From: FEN-680 sp036845225
Lineage (GTDB): Bacteria > Actinomycetota > Geothermincolia > Fen-727 > Anoxymicrobiaceae
NCBI GenBank assembly: GCA_036845225.1
Contig: DAIUEJ010000001.1
Span: forward strand, 62,001-126,000
DNA: 64,000 nucleotides
Reading direction: 5' to 3'
Shown: piece by piece, positions 16,622 through 25,895 of the stretch
Layout: each line of letters begins with the position of its first letter
Position numbering within the stretch: the first letter of the stretch is position 1
Notes under the pieces: model-generated
Told to the model about the DNA's origin: nothing
Seen by the model: only the letters and a program-made list of their open reading frames with translations
Databases searched by the model: none
Program-made: the position numbers and the translations under genes

Positions 16622-17806
16622 ATGCGTATAGTGATCGCACCGGACAAGTTCAAGGGAAGCCTGAGCGCGGTAGAGGTCGCCGAAGCAATAGCGGAAGGCG
16701 TGAGGCTCACACAGAAAGACGCCGACCTCGAGGTCTGTCCCATGGCCGACGGAGGTGAGGGGACGGTCGAGGCGCTGGCCGCGGCAACCGGCGCCCAGAT
16801 CCGCAGCGCCAGGGTGCGCGGGCCGCTGCCCGGTCAGCAGGTCGATGCCAGGTGGGCTTACCTGCCCGCCTCGAGTGCGGGACTGACGACCGTGGGGGGC
16901 GAGGTCTCCAGGCTCCTGCAGCCCGGCGAACCGGTCGCGGTCATCGAGATGGCGCAGGCTTCCGGCTTCTCGCTGGTGCCTGAGGGCAGTCGCGACCCAA
17001 TGACCGCGAACACCTGGGGAACGGGCGAGCTGATAGTCGACGCCCTTGACGCCGGATGTCACCAGGTCATCGTGGGCATCGGAGGCAGCGGCACGGTCGA
17101 CGGTGGGACCGGCATGGCGGCGGCCCTCGGCTTCAGGTTCCTGGATAAAGACGGAAACGAGCTTGCTCCGGGCGGCGGGTCCCTCGAGCGCATCAGCTCG
17201 ATAGACGCCTCGGGCCGCGAGTCCAGGCTCACGGGAACGCACTTCATCGTCGCTTCAGACGTCGACAATACGCTCACGGGGCCCGAGGGCGCCGCGAGGG
17301 TGTTCGGCCCTCAGAAGGGAGCGACGCCCGAGCAGGTTGAAGCCCTCGACCGCGGGCTCGCGAACCTGGGCAGGCTCCTCAAGGAGCGGGGCATGGACGT
17401 GGTTGACCTCCCCGGCGCGGGCGCGGCCGGCGGACTTGGGGCGGGCCTGGCCGCGTTCTGCGGGGCATCGATCGTGAGCGGCGCCAGGCTCATCGCGGCG
17501 GTCACGGGCCTCGCCGAGCGCGTCGCGGGGGCCGACCTCGTCCTCACGGGTGAAGGCGCATACGACGGCCAGACCGCCCGCGGCAAGACCCCCGCCGGGG
17601 TCGCGGAGATAGCCCGGGAGGCCGGCGTGCCGGTCGTGATCGTCGCCGGAAGCGTATCAGTGGGGACCGCGCTCGAAGGCGTGCCCGCTTTCAGCGTCGT
17701 TCCCGGCCCGATGAGCCTGTCGGACGCTATGCTCGAAGCAAGGCTGCTGGTGGTCTCCGGCACCGCGCGGCTCATGGAACTGCTCACGCTGCTGCCAGGC
17801 GCCTGA
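16622..17806 (+). CDS. Glycerate kinase (GarK/GlxK family)
   Basis: Phosphorylates glycerate to 2- or 3-phosphoglycerate with ATP, feeding glycolysis/gluconeogenesis. 394 residues, the family's normal length. Signatures are all present: N-terminal IAPDKFKGSLSA, CPMADGGEGT, GIGGSGTVDGGTGM near 155-170, ASDVDNTLTGPEGA, and C-terminal LVLTGEGAYDGQTARGKTP. No ribosome site; a TAATAT box lies six bases upstream of ATG, suggesting a leaderless message. A 16-bp perfect palindrome (17799-17814) straddles the stop codon. No serine-cycle or photorespiratory neighbours are visible. Confidence 0.93.
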   Translation: MRIVIAPDKFKGSLSAVEVAEAIAEGVRLTQKDADLEVCPMADGGEGTVEALAAATGAQIRSARVRGPLPGQQVDARWAYLPASSAGLTTVGGEVSRLLQPGEPVAVIEMAQASGFSLVPEGSRDPMTANTWGTGELIVDALDAGCHQVIVGIGGSGTVDGGTGMAAALGFRFLDKDGNELAPGGGSLERISSIDASGRESRLTGTHFIVASDVDNTLTGPEGAARVFGPQKGATPEQVEALDRGLANLGRLLKERGMDVVDLPGAGAAGGLGAGLAAFCGASIVSGARLIAAVTGLAERVAGADLVLTGEGAYDGQTARGKTPAGVAEIAREAGVPVVIVAGSVSVGTALEGVPAFSVVPGPMSLSDAMLEARLLVVSGTARLMELLTLLPGA

Positions 17807-17928
17807 TCAGGCGCACGCCGGCTTGGCCTGCTGGCAGCCGCTCTCCAAGGGCTTCCGCCGAAGGTTACGGCCGGACCCCATGAGGCACGCGCCCGCTTTT
17901 TCGTTATTATTGTGCGCGCTCGATACTG

Positions 17929-17934
17929 TATAAT
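17929..17934 (+). promoter_or_regulatory. -10 box for the HEAT-repeat gene
   Basis: TATAAT on the plus strand about 85 bases before the chosen start at 18021. No -35 consensus was found at the right spacing. Confidence 0.45.
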
Positions 17935-18020
17935 GAGAGTCCGAAATCACCATGCCCAAGAGGGGTATACCTACCTCAAGAATCGGGTGGGCATGGACGC
18001 GAAAACGATATGGAGCGAGC

Positions 18021-21000
18021 TTGAGCGACGCCGAGACACCGCAGGTGGGCGGCGGTGAGACGCTGCCCAAAGAGTACGCTAAGAGTGCCGTGCAGTTCGT
18101 GGTCAACTCGCACGCGGCCACGGTGAACATGCGGCTCTATCCAACCACGAGCTCGATGGTCACGGAGACCTTCCAGAAGGCCAGCGAAGCCCTTGACTCC
18201 ATATTCGAGACATCAGAACTCCTCAGCGTCGCGACCATCGAGAACAACCTGCTCATAAATGACGTCCGTCTTGACGATACCGACCAGCAGAAAGCCCCGG
18301 TGAGGTCGTTCGTGGCCTGGATGAACGAGCGCGGGCTCTCGATCGTCGAGTTCCGCAAGGGCCTCGTCGGCGAGGAGCTGCAGACGTTCTTCACGATCCT
18401 CTCCGAGATGTCCGACGTCTCGGACCGCGCGAAGCTGACCGAGGACCTCATCGAGCAGGGCGTCGAGCACATCAGCGTCAACCAGCGCGTCTACGTCGCG
18501 GTCACCACCGACGACGCGGGCGAGATCGTCGGGGGCGCGGCGTCCGCCGCTTCCCCGCTGGACGCTCTCAAAGATGAGCTGCTGATGAGGTATCTCATGG
18601 GCAAGGTCGACCTCCACGACGTCGCGGACAAAGAGCTCGTGGACGTCCTCTCCGACCCGGGCAAGGTAGGGGGGTTGCTCTCCAGGTTCCTCGGGGAGGA
18701 GGGCATCGAGGGCGGCGTCTTCATGAAGAGCCAGAAGGCGGAGGAGGCCCTGAGTTCGCTCTCCGACATGGTGAAGGAGATCGACGACGAAGAGCTCCGT
18801 GAGGCGATGGCCGGCAAGGTCACCAACATCATCGCGGAGATGAGCCCGCGCGAAATGACCACCGTGCTTTCCGGCCGGGCGCCGGAGGAGCTCAACATCA
18901 GGCACATCCGCGAGAACGTGGTCAAGATCCTCTCCGACAACCAGCTCCTCGATATGATCGACGCCCTCATCGACGAGTACAGCGAGATGAAGGACGAGGT
19001 CGGCGAGCTCGACGTCGCCTGGACCCGCGAGAGGTTGAACGACCTCAACGACCTGCTGATGGAGGTCCGCACCGAGCGGGGCGACGTGATAAGCGAGGCC
19101 ATCGACCGCAAGCTGGACGAGGCCGGCATCCAGGAAGAGCGCGACCCGGGGACTGGCACGCGCGTGTTGTCCGCCTACGAGATGCTGGGAGGGCCCCTGG
19201 AGGAAGAGGTCGTCGAGCTGAGCGACGGGGTCGACCAGACGGTGCCGCGCCAGATCAGGCAGCTCTACGCCATGGAAGAGTCGGACCTGGCGGCGGGTAT
19301 GCTGCTCAAGGTTGCCGAGAACTTCGAGGCGAGCTCCGCGAAAGTCAGGCGGTTCGCGACCGGACTTGTGAAGGAGACCATCGGGGGGCTCGACGCGGAG
19401 CACGCAGTGGATGCCTCCGACATCCTGCGGCCGCGGGTCGTGAACGCCATGCGCGCGGAGACCGACTATCAGACTTTCGAGAACGAGGTGGACTCGGTCG
19501 TCGCGATGGCCGAGATGTACATGAAAGCCGGCCGGGTGGAGGAGGCTTCGGAGATCATCGAGGTCCTCAACGAGGTGACCGCGGAGGGCTCCGGCAAAGG
19601 GGACGAGCTCGTCAAGCACGCCTCCGAGGCGCTCGAGAACCTCATGGGACCGGAGGGGATGATAGACGCGGAGGCGCTGCTGCTGGAGGAGGATGACGAG
19701 AAGAGGGTGAAGACCATCCGGACTCTCGCCGGCCTCGGGCCGGAGGCGCTCGCCCCGCTGGTGGACATGATCAAAGACCGGGGACAGATCGAGCTGCGCG
19801 ACCGGGCGCTGGCGGCGATACAGGCCGCGGGCGAGCCGGGGATCAAAGCCCTTCTGGGCGAGCTCGAGAAGGAGAACCCCTGGTACATCTACAGGAACGT
19901 CCTGAACGTCGTTGCCGACCTGAAGCTCACCGAAGGCCTGCCGCAGGTGACCGAGATGGTCTCCAGTCCGGACGAGAGGATCCGCCGCGAGGCGGTGCGC
20001 AGCCTCGCGCGAATAGGCTCCAGGGAATCTGTCACTTCAGTGATGAACGCGGCGAACGACCAGAGCATCGCGGTCCGCAAGACCGCGGTGAGGGTGCTCG
20101 GCATGTTCGGTGACGCGAGCGTGGCGACTTACCTGCTGGACATAATCAACGGGCAGGGTATGCGAGGCAAGGAAGAGGACCAGGGAGTGGTCGAGGCCGC
20201 GTGCCTTGCTCTGGGGGACCTTCACGACAACGCGTATGTTCCGCAGCTCTCGGAGCTGCTCAGCAAGAGCGGGCTGTTCAAGAAGGGGCGGCCTGACGAG
20301 ATAAGGGCGGCCGCGTGCCTCGCGCTTGGCAGCATAGGCGAGCAGAGCGTGATGTCCGTGCTCGAGAGAGCCTCGAAAGACCAGAGCCAGATGGTACGCG
20401 CCAGCGCGGAAAGGGCGATCCGCAGGCTCAAGGGTGGGGTGACCGCGCCTGAGCCGATGAGCATCGATGAGGCGACCGAGGTCCTTGGCGCGATGCCCCC
20501 GGTCCCGCAGGTCGATGTGGGCCGCGCGGTCGAGGAGGGGCCCGAGCCCGCCGAGGCGGCCCCAGCGCCCGAGCAGCTTCCTGCTGTGGCCGCACCGCCT
20601 GCTGAAGTGGAGGCTGCGCCCGCCGGAGAGAAGCAGGTCGTCGAGGCTATGGTCGAACCTCAGCCTCCGGAGGCGCCCGCGCCACCACTCGAGGTTCAGG
20701 CGGAGATGCCTCAGGTAGAAGAGGCACCGCCCGAGCCTGCCGCAGCCGCGCCGGTGCCGCCATATGAGCCGTTACAGCCCGCCCCCCAGACGCCTCCTGA
20801 GCCGCCGCCGGCACCCGCGGAAGTCGTGCGGGAACCCGAGCCCGCGCAGGCACAGTACTCAGTTCCCGAGATACCCCAACCTGCCATGGCCGCGATGCCG
20901 CCCGAACAGCCTTCGCCCGCTGAGCCTTTCACCGAGGTCGCTCCTTCGCAACCGATGGCAGCCCAGCCCGTGCAGGAGGCATCGGCGCCACCGCCTGAGG

Positions 21001-21836
21001 TGACTGCCCCCATGGCTCCGGTCGTTGAAGCGGCGCCACCCGCGGAGCCACCGCCGGCACCGGCGGCGCCCTACGCGCAGCCTCCCCCGATCGAGACGCC
21101 ACCCGCCTACGCTGAACAGCCGGCCGGGGCGGTTGTAGCTGAGCCCGGATATGCCGAGACGCCGCAGCAGGCCGAGGCCACGCAGGCCGCGCCATTGGTG
21201 GAGGAGGTCGAGATGCCTCAAGAGTCTGAGGATGTCGTGCCGTCAAACGATCCATCCACTCTGGAATACATAATAAGAGAGCGGGGCCAGGCCCCGGCCG
21301 AGGGGGAGTTGCCCCCTTCCGAGGCCCCGGTTCCCGCGGCCCCGCAACATCAGGAGACGCCCGCGTTCACCGAGTCCTCCCAACCGGCACCGGTGGAGGA
21401 GGCGGGCACCCTTGAGGAGATGCTCCTGGGAACGGAAGCGCCGCAGGAACAAACCTTGGAGCTGCCACCGGACGACGCCGCGCCGCTTCGCGACCTCGGG
21501 CCGTCGACCATGGAAACGCTGGTGGGAGAGACCGCCCCGGCGGAGGCGCCCGTTGAGCCGGGACACACGGCTCCATCCAGCGTCGATGTCCCGCCGGAGG
21601 TCGCTCAGATGTGGCCTGAGGGTTCGCTCAACGGCCACGATCACCCGGTGCCGCCCGTCCCCCCCAACGGCGATCAAGGGACGGAGCAACGGGTGGGCGC
21701 GCTGCCGGACGACGACTACGCCCCGGGACGCATCGACCAGCCTTCGACGATGGAGCGAATGCTCGGCACTGATGAGAAGCCCGGAGAGAATCCGGGCGGG
21801 CCGCCGCCCGAGCCGCCGCCCTCAGGATGGAAATAA
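18021..21836 (+). CDS. Large HEAT-repeat protein with proline/alanine-rich tail
   Basis: About 1271 residues from TTG 18021, which follows GGAG at good spacing; ATG 17952 in the same frame is an alternative. The N-terminal ~200 residues (SAVQFVVNSHAATVNMRLY, NNLLINDVRLDD) form an unrecognised domain, and a long acidic helical region follows. HEAT repeats occupy roughly residues 570-810 (REAVRSLARIGSRESVTSVM, VRKTAVRVLGMFGDASVA, RAAACLALGSIGEQSVMSVL). The last ~450 residues are Pro/Ala/Glu-rich and low-complexity, with four short look-alike motifs (PSTLEYII, AGTLEEML, PSTMETLV, PSTMERML). No signal peptide or membrane helix, so a cytoplasmic scaffold is likely. Partners are unknown. Confidence 0.85.
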   Translation: MSDAETPQVGGGETLPKEYAKSAVQFVVNSHAATVNMRLYPTTSSMVTETFQKASEALDSIFETSELLSVATIENNLLINDVRLDDTDQQKAPVRSFVAWMNERGLSIVEFRKGLVGEELQTFFTILSEMSDVSDRAKLTEDLIEQGVEHISVNQRVYVAVTTDDAGEIVGGAASAASPLDALKDELLMRYLMGKVDLHDVADKELVDVLSDPGKVGGLLSRFLGEEGIEGGVFMKSQKAEEALSSLSDMVKEIDDEELREAMAGKVTNIIAEMSPREMTTVLSGRAPEELNIRHIRENVVKILSDNQLLDMIDALIDEYSEMKDEVGELDVAWTRERLNDLNDLLMEVRTERGDVISEAIDRKLDEAGIQEERDPGTGTRVLSAYEMLGGPLEEEVVELSDGVDQTVPRQIRQLYAMEESDLAAGMLLKVAENFEASSAKVRRFATGLVKETIGGLDAEHAVDASDILRPRVVNAMRAETDYQTFENEVDSVVAMAEMYMKAGRVEEASEIIEVLNEVTAEGSGKGDELVKHASEALENLMGPEGMIDAEALLLEEDDEKRVKTIRTLAGLGPEALAPLVDMIKDRGQIELRDRALAAIQAAGEPGIKALLGELEKENPWYIYRNVLNVVADLKLTEGLPQVTEMVSSPDERIRREAVRSLARIGSRESVTSVMNAANDQSIAVRKTAVRVLGMFGDASVATYLLDIINGQGMRGKEEDQGVVEAACLALGDLHDNAYVPQLSELLSKSGLFKKGRPDEIRAAACLALGSIGEQSVMSVLERASKDQSQMVRASAERAIRRLKGGVTAPEPMSIDEATEVLGAMPPVPQVDVGRAVEEGPEPAEAAPAPEQLPAVAAPPAEVEAAPAGEKQVVEAMVEPQPPEAPAPPLEVQAEMPQVEEAPPEPAAAAPVPPYEPLQPAPQTPPEPPPAPAEVVREPEPAQAQYSVPEIPQPAMAAMPPEQPSPAEPFTEVAPSQPMAAQPVQEASAPPPEVTAPMAPVVEAAPPAEPPPAPAAPYAQPPPIETPPAYAEQPAGAVVAEPGYAETPQQAEATQAAPLVEEVEMPQESEDVVPSNDPSTLEYIIRERGQAPAEGELPPSEAPVPAAPQHQETPAFTESSQPAPVEEAGTLEEMLLGTEAPQEQTLELPPDDAAPLRDLGPSTMETLVGETAPAEAPVEPGHTAPSSVDVPPEVAQMWPEGSLNGHDHPVPPVPPNGDQGTEQRVGALPDDDYAPGRIDQPSTMERMLGTDEKPGENPGGPPPEPPPSGWK

Positions 21837-21842
21837 AAGAGA

Positions 21843-21866
21843 GGGGTCAGTGCTTGACCCCCGTTT
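21843..21866 (+). terminator. Terminator-like hairpin after the HEAT-repeat gene
   Basis: GGGGTCA and TGACCCC pair around GTGCT and are followed by CCGTTTTT. It belongs to the GGGGTCAG repeat family, so the repeat may serve as terminator for the upstream gene. Confidence 0.55.
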
Positions 21867-21872
21867 TTCAGG

Positions 21873-23075
21873 CTACTTGATCCAGCCGACCTCGATGAAC
21901 CACTGGACCATGTCTCGCAGACCGAGCTTGAAGTCCGGGTACTCCCACTCGAACCCGAGGCTCTTCAGCTTGCCGCTGCTGATCCAGTAGCTCGACGAGA
22001 GGTAGCGGGCGCTGGACTCCTCCCAGATCCGGATGCGCTGGTAGCTCGGATAGTGGTTCTCCAGCCAGCGCACGTAGCGGGCCGACCAGATGCCGAGCGG
22101 CATCAGCCAGGGCATCCGCAGGAACGGCAGCAGGTGGACCTTGCGCCCCACCAAAAGCGCCCCGATCTTCAGGAACTCGAGCTGGCTGATAACGGTCGGG
22201 TCGGAGACGTTGTAGTCCTCGAAGACGGTGTCCTCACGCTGCGAGACAAACCAGGCCGCCCGGCCGATGTCGCGCACGTGGCAGTTGACCATCAGGTAGT
22301 TGCGGAGGTCCAGGGGAAGGGTGGAGGTGAGTCCCTCCGACATCGCGACCACGATGCCGCCGATCCCGTAGTCGCTCCCGGGGCCGTAGAGTGGAGCCGG
22401 GCGCAGAATGGTCCAGCGGAGCCCTTTCTCGCGGCCGTACTTCTGGATGAGCTGCTCCTGCTTCCACTTGGTTATCGAGTAGTCGTTCACCAGGAAAGTG
22501 CCCCGGGGCTCGGGACCCGGAGTGTTGAGGGGCGTGCTGCGCTCCTCGGTGAACGGCTGGTTGGTCGGGTGCGCCGCGGGGCGCTTGTATTCCTTGTCGG
22601 TCAGCCACGGCCGCACGCCCAGGCCCCAGAACTGCTCGAACATCATGCGGAACGGGTTCTGCGAGCTGCGCGGCATGTACGGATGGCCGTAGACCCCGGC
22701 GGTCGACCAGTGCACCATGCGGTCGACGCCTTCGGCCACCATCGCGTCGCACAGGTTCATGGTGCCCTCGATGTTGACCTTCTCGAGCGCGGACATCGAG
22801 GCCGAGTAATCGTAGAGGCTGGCGGTGTGATAGACGGTGCCGACGCCCTTGAGGGCGGCGGCGAGAGAGTCCTTGTCGGAGAGGTCGGACGGCACGAACT
22901 CGACGCCCGGCGCGTTCCAGTCCAGCCCGATCTGCTCCTGGACGAGGCGGACTTTCGGGCTGTCGTAGGCCCTCGCCAGGTCGGTGCCCCGCACCGGGAC
23001 GCCCTCGTCCGCGAGTATCTTTACCATGTGGCCGCCCGAGAAGCCGCAGGCGCCCGTGACCAGCGCTGGTTTCAT
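21873..23075 (-). CDS. NAD(P)-dependent epimerase/dehydratase, extended SDR
   Basis: 400 residues. Rossmann motif TGACGFSGGHM at residues 7-17, SDLSDKDSL for the adenine pocket, active-site STAGVYG and YSITK (Tyr-x-x-x-Lys) near residue 205. The C-terminal 100 residues are longer than in sugar epimerases and resemble 3-beta-hydroxysteroid dehydrogenase/isomerase-like or lipid-active SDRs. AGGAGGG precedes ATG 23075. Substrate cannot be assigned. Convergent with the HEAT-repeat gene and a single transcription unit as far as visible. Confidence 0.88.
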   Translation of the reverse strand: MKPALVTGACGFSGGHMVKILADEGVPVRGTDLARAYDSPKVRLVQEQIGLDWNAPGVEFVPSDLSDKDSLAAALKGVGTVYHTASLYDYSASMSALEKVNIEGTMNLCDAMVAEGVDRMVHWSTAGVYGHPYMPRSSQNPFRMMFEQFWGLGVRPWLTDKEYKRPAAHPTNQPFTEERSTPLNTPGPEPRGTFLVNDYSITKWKQEQLIQKYGREKGLRWTILRPAPLYGPGSDYGIGGIVVAMSEGLTSTLPLDLRNYLMVNCHVRDIGRAAWFVSQREDTVFEDYNVSDPTVISQLEFLKIGALLVGRKVHLLPFLRMPWLMPLGIWSARYVRWLENHYPSYQRIRIWEESSARYLSSSYWISSGKLKSLGFEWEYPDFKLGLRDMVQWFIEVGWIK

Positions 23076-23141
23076 TCTGTGCCCTCCTGTTAGTTCTGCC
23101 GGGTTGATATTCTACACGATTTGGTCAAAGCAGAAAGGACA

Positions 23142-23174
23142 ACGCAAAAAAGGGGTCAGACCACTATTTTGCGT
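23142..23174. repeat. Small inverted repeat overlapping the 3' end of the dehydratase-related gene
   Basis: ACGCAAAA (23142-23149) and TTTTGCGT (23167-23174) flank a GGGGTCAGACC core. It resembles both the GGGGTCAG and the TGCAAAA families. It covers the stop codon and last residues of the gene ending at 23164. Confidence 0.6.
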
Positions 23175-24249
23175 TTTTACGGCGCCTTGCGTTGAGCAAG
23201 TCGGAGAAGGCCTCGAGGCGGGTGGCCATGCCCGTCGGGGAGGCATGCTCGTCGAGGCAGAGGTTGAGCACAGGGATGTCGAATTCCTTCTCGATCCTGG
23301 GGAGGATGGTCCGGCAGATGTTCTCCGGCATGCAGGTGAAGGGGTACAGGTGGATGACGCCGTCGTAGCCTTTGCGCCCGGCGCGGATGGTTCCGGTGAT
23401 GGTCTGGTGCTCCTCTCCCCCGAGCACGTAGGCGATGTACGGCTTCGCGATGCGGCGCGCCAGGCGCTCGTCGACGATGATGGAAGGGTCGATCTTGAGA
23501 GGGCGGAACAGCCACTTGTAGACGCTCATCACCGGGTAAGCCTGGATGCCCATCTCGCCCAGCTTGCGCTCGATGTCGAAGTTCAGGGCCGGCTCCAGGA
23601 CGGCGTAGATCTCCCCGAGGACCGCGATCTTCAGCGGCTCCGGCCCGCCGGTCTCGGTCTCGATGTCCCGCAGCAGCGCCAGTGACTCCTCGCGCGCCGC
23701 GTTTATCTCTTTGAGTGTCTGGGCGTTGTGCACCAGCTCGAGCCCCTGCGCCAGGGTGTTCGAGGAGCTTCCTCTGCCTCGCTCGAAAGGCCGTATCTTC
23801 CGCGCCAGCTTCTCCAGGGCGTCCATCGCCTCCGCCTTGCGCTTGAACGCTCTCACGGCGTGCACCCATCCCAGCAGCAGGTTGCCGTCGACCGTGTCGC
23901 GGAACTTGTTGTACACCGGCGCCAGTCCGTCCCGCCCTAAGAGGACGCTGTCGAACTCGTAGCCCACGTCCCTCAGTATCTGGTGCTGGACCCGCCCGTA
24001 GTAGCCGAACCTGCACGCCCACATGCCGCTGACCATCGCCAGGGTGTCGGCCCCCATCTGCAGAGCGCGGAAGTTGTCCCCCAGGTTGACCTTGAACGGC
24101 AGGCACACGAACTCAGGCGCGTGCAGGGCCCCCATGTCGATCGACTTGCGGGTCGGGCGCGGCGGGATGATGACCTCAGCCCCCAGGTTGGAGAGCAGCG
24201 CGGAGAGAGGGATGTATGCATTTCCCATGTGCGGGGTCGCTACTTTCAT
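23164..24249 (-). CDS. 2-hydroxyacyl-CoA dehydratase/activase-related protein (DUF2229-like), second of pair
   Basis: 361 residues from ATG 24249, which overlaps the stop of the upstream gene as ATGA; a longer in-frame reading upstream is only overlap. It contains conserved cysteines in FVCLPFKVNLGDN, FTCMPENICRTILPR and LNLCLDEHASPTG, arranged like those of the 2-hydroxyacyl-CoA dehydratase/benzoyl-CoA reductase superfamily and its activase-associated domains. Such Cys bind a [4Fe-4S] cluster. No ATPase activase (BcrA/BadF/HgdC fold) is visible in the window. The enzymatic reaction is unknown. Confidence 0.78.
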   Translation of the reverse strand: MKVATPHMGNAYIPLSALLSNLGAEVIIPPRPTRKSIDMGALHAPEFVCLPFKVNLGDNFRALQMGADTLAMVSGMWACRFGYYGRVQHQILRDVGYEFDSVLLGRDGLAPVYNKFRDTVDGNLLLGWVHAVRAFKRKAEAMDALEKLARKIRPFERGRGSSSNTLAQGLELVHNAQTLKEINAAREESLALLRDIETETGGPEPLKIAVLGEIYAVLEPALNFDIERKLGEMGIQAYPVMSVYKWLFRPLKIDPSIIVDERLARRIAKPYIAYVLGGEEHQTITGTIRAGRKGYDGVIHLYPFTCMPENICRTILPRIEKEFDIPVLNLCLDEHASPTGMATRLEAFSDLLNARRRKNAK

Positions 24250-25250
24250 CGCTTCTTTCGGGAGGCCCGCCTGATCAGGTCCACGAACGCCTCGACGCGC
24301 GTGGCGACCCCGGCCTCTCCGGTGTGCTCGTCGAGGACCAGCGTGGTGAGAGGCGGGCTGGCCTCGGTGATGACCTCGCGGGCGATTATTTCGCCGATGA
24401 TGGAGTCGGGCCCGCACGCGAAGCCGATGACGAGCATGACCCCGTCGATGTCGCTGCGGCCCAGGAAGTGAGCGGCCGAGCCCAGCAGCTCTTTCTCGTA
24501 GCTCCAGGAGATGCCGCCGTAGTGCCCGAGCTCGCGCTCGATCACGTCCGGGGGGACCTGCGTCATGTAAGTGACATTCGCGCCTAGGCGCGCCAGCTTG
24601 CTGGGGAGGTCGTGGCTTATGAAATAGTCGTGTATCAGGTACTCATGTCCGACCAGCGCGATGTTGATTTCCTTCGCGTGTTTGTTGATGGCTGCGTGCC
24701 GCCCGCGTTTTGCCCCGTTCCCGTTCTTGCCGAGGACTTTCCGCATCGCGTCTTCGGGAGCCACTCCCTTGAGCAGTTCACCCTCGTAGAGCTCCTGCAC
24801 CGCGAGAGCCTCGGGCAGCACCCTGCGCATCGTCGCGGCAGGTGCGCCCAGCTCGGCGCCGACCTTCTTCACGCTCGATTTCAAAGAACGGTTCTGGATG
24901 TCCACCACGAACTCCACCATGGGGGGCATGCCCTCGAGCGCGCTCTTGACCATGTCGGGCAGGCCGATGAGCTTGGGGCAGGTGTAGGTGTCGTTCTCCG
25001 CTTTCTCGACGGATACCAGGCGCGAGACGAAAACGCGGTCGCACTTTCCGGCCAGGTCCATCAGGTGGCCGTAGTACAGCTTGACCGGAACGCAGATGTC
25101 GTCGACGCAGTGGCGGACGCCGTTCTCCAGGAGCCCTTCGCTGGTCGGCCCTGACAGGACGACCTCGGCTCCGACACCTTCGAGGAGCGTCTTCCACAGG
25201 GGAAAGTATCTGTAATAAGAGAGTGCCCGAGGCACGCCGACTTTCATCAT
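24246..25250 (-). CDS. 2-hydroxyacyl-CoA dehydratase/activase-related protein (DUF2229-like), first of pair
   Basis: 334 residues. Starts KVGVPRALSYYRYFPLW, the usual opening of acyl-CoA dehydratase activase-related proteins, with HCVDDICVPVKLYYGHL supplying a Cys-x4-Cys-x-Pro motif and LVIGFACGPDSI another Cys. It ends with LVLDEHTGEAGVATR, the same closing motif (LDEHxGxxGxxTR) as its downstream partner but lacking that partner's Cys. The start at ATG 25250 fits a TATAAT exactly six bases upstream; a GTG/ATG-type upstream start would lie inside that promoter box. Translationally coupled to the next gene, so the two probably form a heteromer. Confidence 0.8.
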   Translation of the reverse strand: MMKVGVPRALSYYRYFPLWKTLLEGVGAEVVLSGPTSEGLLENGVRHCVDDICVPVKLYYGHLMDLAGKCDRVFVSRLVSVEKAENDTYTCPKLIGLPDMVKSALEGMPPMVEFVVDIQNRSLKSSVKKVGAELGAPAATMRRVLPEALAVQELYEGELLKGVAPEDAMRKVLGKNGNGAKRGRHAAINKHAKEINIALVGHEYLIHDYFISHDLPSKLARLGANVTYMTQVPPDVIERELGHYGGISWSYEKELLGSAAHFLGRSDIDGVMLVIGFACGPDSIIGEIIAREVITEASPPLTTLVLDEHTGEAGVATRVEAFVDLIRRASRKKR

Positions 25251-25256
25251 GAAGGT

Positions 25257-25262
25257 ATTATA
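25257..25262 (-). promoter_or_regulatory. -10 box six bases before the start of the dehydratase-related pair (leaderless)
   Basis: TATAAT on the minus strand, then six bases, then ATG 25250. No ribosome site is possible, so the message would be leaderless. Confidence 0.55.
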
Positions 25263-25371
25263 TGCCAAACGGGGCCCCTGACCTGCGCCTCCGCCCGGCG
25301 AGCAGGGGCTTTTGATAAAATGGAGCCACTAGGCCGGCGCGTTTGATGCGGCCGTTACCAGAGGAGGAACG

Positions 25372-25872
25372 ATGCGCAAGCGATGGTCAGTGCTCTCGTC
25401 AGTCGCGCTCTGCGTGATGATAATCTCCGCGGCAGGATGTGGGGGAAACAAAGTGCCGAACCTCACCGGCCCCGCTTCCGTGCCCGTCCAGACGGCCCCG
25501 ACCCCTGCTACCTCCAGCGTGAGCGTCTTCCTGCTCAAGGGCGACACAGTGACCCAGGTAGCGCGCCCATCGACCCAGGGTTCGGTCCAGGAGGCCCTGA
25601 ACATGATGCTCAGCGGCCCGACCGCTGACGAGAAAGCCCAGGGTTTCTCCACCGCGATCCCGGCCGGCACCAAGCTTCAGGATTACAAGCTCAAGGATGG
25701 CACGGCGACCGTCGACTTCTCGAAAGAGATGCTGAACTACGGTGGTGGGTCGGCGCGCGTCCAGGCGATAGTCAGCCAGATCACCAACACGATTATCTCG
25801 AACGACAAAGCCGTCAAGGTCGTGAACATCACCGTCGACGGCAAGCCGGCCGACGAGGTGCTGCAGCCGTAG
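25372..25872 (+). CDS. GerMN-domain lipoprotein
   Basis: 166 residues. Lipoprotein signal peptide: RKRW, a hydrophobic stretch, then lipobox SAAGC with Cys about 23. After a Pro/Thr linker comes a GerMN domain (VSVFLLKGDTVTQVAR ... VQEALNMMLSGPT ... SKEMLNYGGGSARVQAIV), the domain of spore-germination protein GerM and of actinobacterial LpqB. Extracytoplasmic, membrane-anchored. GAGGAGGAACG precedes the ATG. The domain alone does not prove sporulation; it also occurs in non-sporeformers. Confidence 0.9.
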   Translation: MRKRWSVLSSVALCVMIISAAGCGGNKVPNLTGPASVPVQTAPTPATSSVSVFLLKGDTVTQVARPSTQGSVQEALNMMLSGPTADEKAQGFSTAIPAGTKLQDYKLKDGTATVDFSKEMLNYGGGSARVQAIVSQITNTIISNDKAVKVVNITVDGKPADEVLQP

Positions 25873-25895
25873 CGCCGGCGTCCCGCCCGCTCCGC

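Noticed and set aside
23164..24417. N-terminal extension of the dehydratase-related protein to 24417
   Set aside because: The added residues are Arg/His-rich overlap with the upstream gene; ATG 24249 begins at the family's natural N-terminus with ATGA coupling.
25372..25872. Proof that the organism sporulates
   Set aside because: A GerMN domain and an RsbW-like kinase also occur in non-sporeforming Actinomycetota; no core sporulation gene is in the window.
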